A DNA stretch of 64,000 nucleotides from Chryseobacterium sp. T16E-39 (lineage in GTDB: Bacteria > Bacteroidota > Bacteroidia > Flavobacteriales > Weeksellaceae): the NCBI RefSeq assembly GCF_002216065.1, contig NZ_CP022282.1:3038001-3102000 (forward strand). The letters run 5' to 3'. The position numbers were made by a program, and so were the translations under genes. Of this stretch, positions 63,808 through 64,000 are shown piece by piece. Within the stretch, counting starts at the first letter, position 1; every line of letters starts with the position of its first letter. The notes beneath the pieces were generated by a model that ran no database searches, was not told the DNA's origin, and was given only the letters and a program-made list of their open reading frames with translations.

Positions 63808-63842
63808 AAAAGACCGCTGTTGTTCCCGCAACAGTGGTTTTT
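63808..63842. terminator. Hairpin in the region upstream of susC
   Basis: A 10-bp stem (ACCGCTGTTG / CAACAGTGGT, one G-T pair) with T runs on both sides lies 36 bp before the susC start. It may end an upstream transcript or act in the susC leader. Confidence 0.55.
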
Positions 63843-64000
63843 CTCAACTCTTTCACAGCTTATTTTCGGCATACAAAGTAAATTGATTTCCTTAAAAACT
63901 ATTTTAACATAATATTATCTTAAAGTGAATAAAATATAAATATCTCAAAATGAGAAAATAATATTGAATTAACTATCAATAGATTACAAACACCAAATTT
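63843..64000. other. Right-edge intergenic DNA
   Basis: AT-rich DNA. A minus-strand near-match to the -7 box (TTACTTTG, complement of 63874-63881) could start susC. No coding sequence is visible. Confidence 0.35.

Noticed and set aside
1..64000. CRISPR arrays, transposases, rRNA genes
   Set aside because: No regularly spaced repeats, no IS-type genes and no rRNA-like sequence were seen anywhere in the window.

Overview
The window is AT-rich chromosomal DNA from a member of the Bacteroidota, most likely a Chryseobacterium or close Weeksellaceae relative. The evidence is the set of -7 boxes of form TAnnTTTG (several with a TTG or TTTG element about 19-23 bp upstream), the SusC/SusD pair, many TonB-dependent receptors, SPII lipoproteins, a tryptophanase (indole production is typical of this group), DUF6705-type lipoproteins and bacteriocin-like GG-leader peptides. 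Most of it is ordinary core genome. No rRNA, CRISPR array, transposase or complete phage was seen.

Layout. 1-5.8 kb: the N-terminal end of an omega-amidase-like nitrilase, a small beta-barrel protein, rseP, tRNA-Asn copy 1 and a tricorn-like S41 protease. 5.8-9.3 kb: a lone ATPase, tRNA-Asn copy 2, two accessory lipoproteins (JAMM-like and DUF6705-like), a decayed ImmA/IrrE peptidase, and a colinear fragment of the tRNA 3' end with its terminator; this looks like the remains of a tRNA-anchored insertion. 9.4-13.8 kb: a DUF5686-type outer-membrane protein, three tandem six-cysteine GG-leader peptides too short for a normal ORF scan, and rplU-rpmA. 14-21.5 kb: a zinc peptidase lipoprotein, an acyltransferase, miaE, a DUF502 protein, tryptophanase and a TonB receptor. 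21.5-27.1 kb: a PQQ-type sugar dehydrogenase, a BlaI/BlaR1-like pair with its operator on the promoter, uvrB and a small membrane protein. 27.1-32.8 kb (minus strand): a lipoprotein/beta-barrel pair, then a membrane-protein, AI-2E transporter, DUF3820 and cupin group.

32.8-37.1 kb: pabB-pabC (folate), menD (menaquinone) and a 2-oxoglutarate oxygenase. 37.2-44.3 kb: a fourth GG-leader-like peptide, a PA0069-type radical SAM protein, small conserved proteins, an AsmA-like gene broken by a frameshift, a DUF2797 protein, a sugar-nucleotide epimerase and a DUF2795 protein. 44.4-47.5 kb: secA. 47.8-56.9 kb: an iron-uptake cluster of three TonB receptors and two PepSY inner-membrane proteins. 57-64 kb: a ROK sugar kinase, msrA and a SusD/SusC pair.

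Genes that plausibly work together: the TonB receptors import ferric siderophores and the PepSY proteins are likely partners at the inner membrane. SusC/SusD binds and imports an unknown polymer or peptide. BlaI/BlaR1 forms a sensor-repressor circuit. PabB/PabC makes p-aminobenzoate. The most unusual items are the cysteine-rich peptide cassette with its duplicated leader, the tRNA-bracketed decayed island, and three genes whose -7 box ends exactly 4 nt before the ATG, suggesting leaderless mRNAs.
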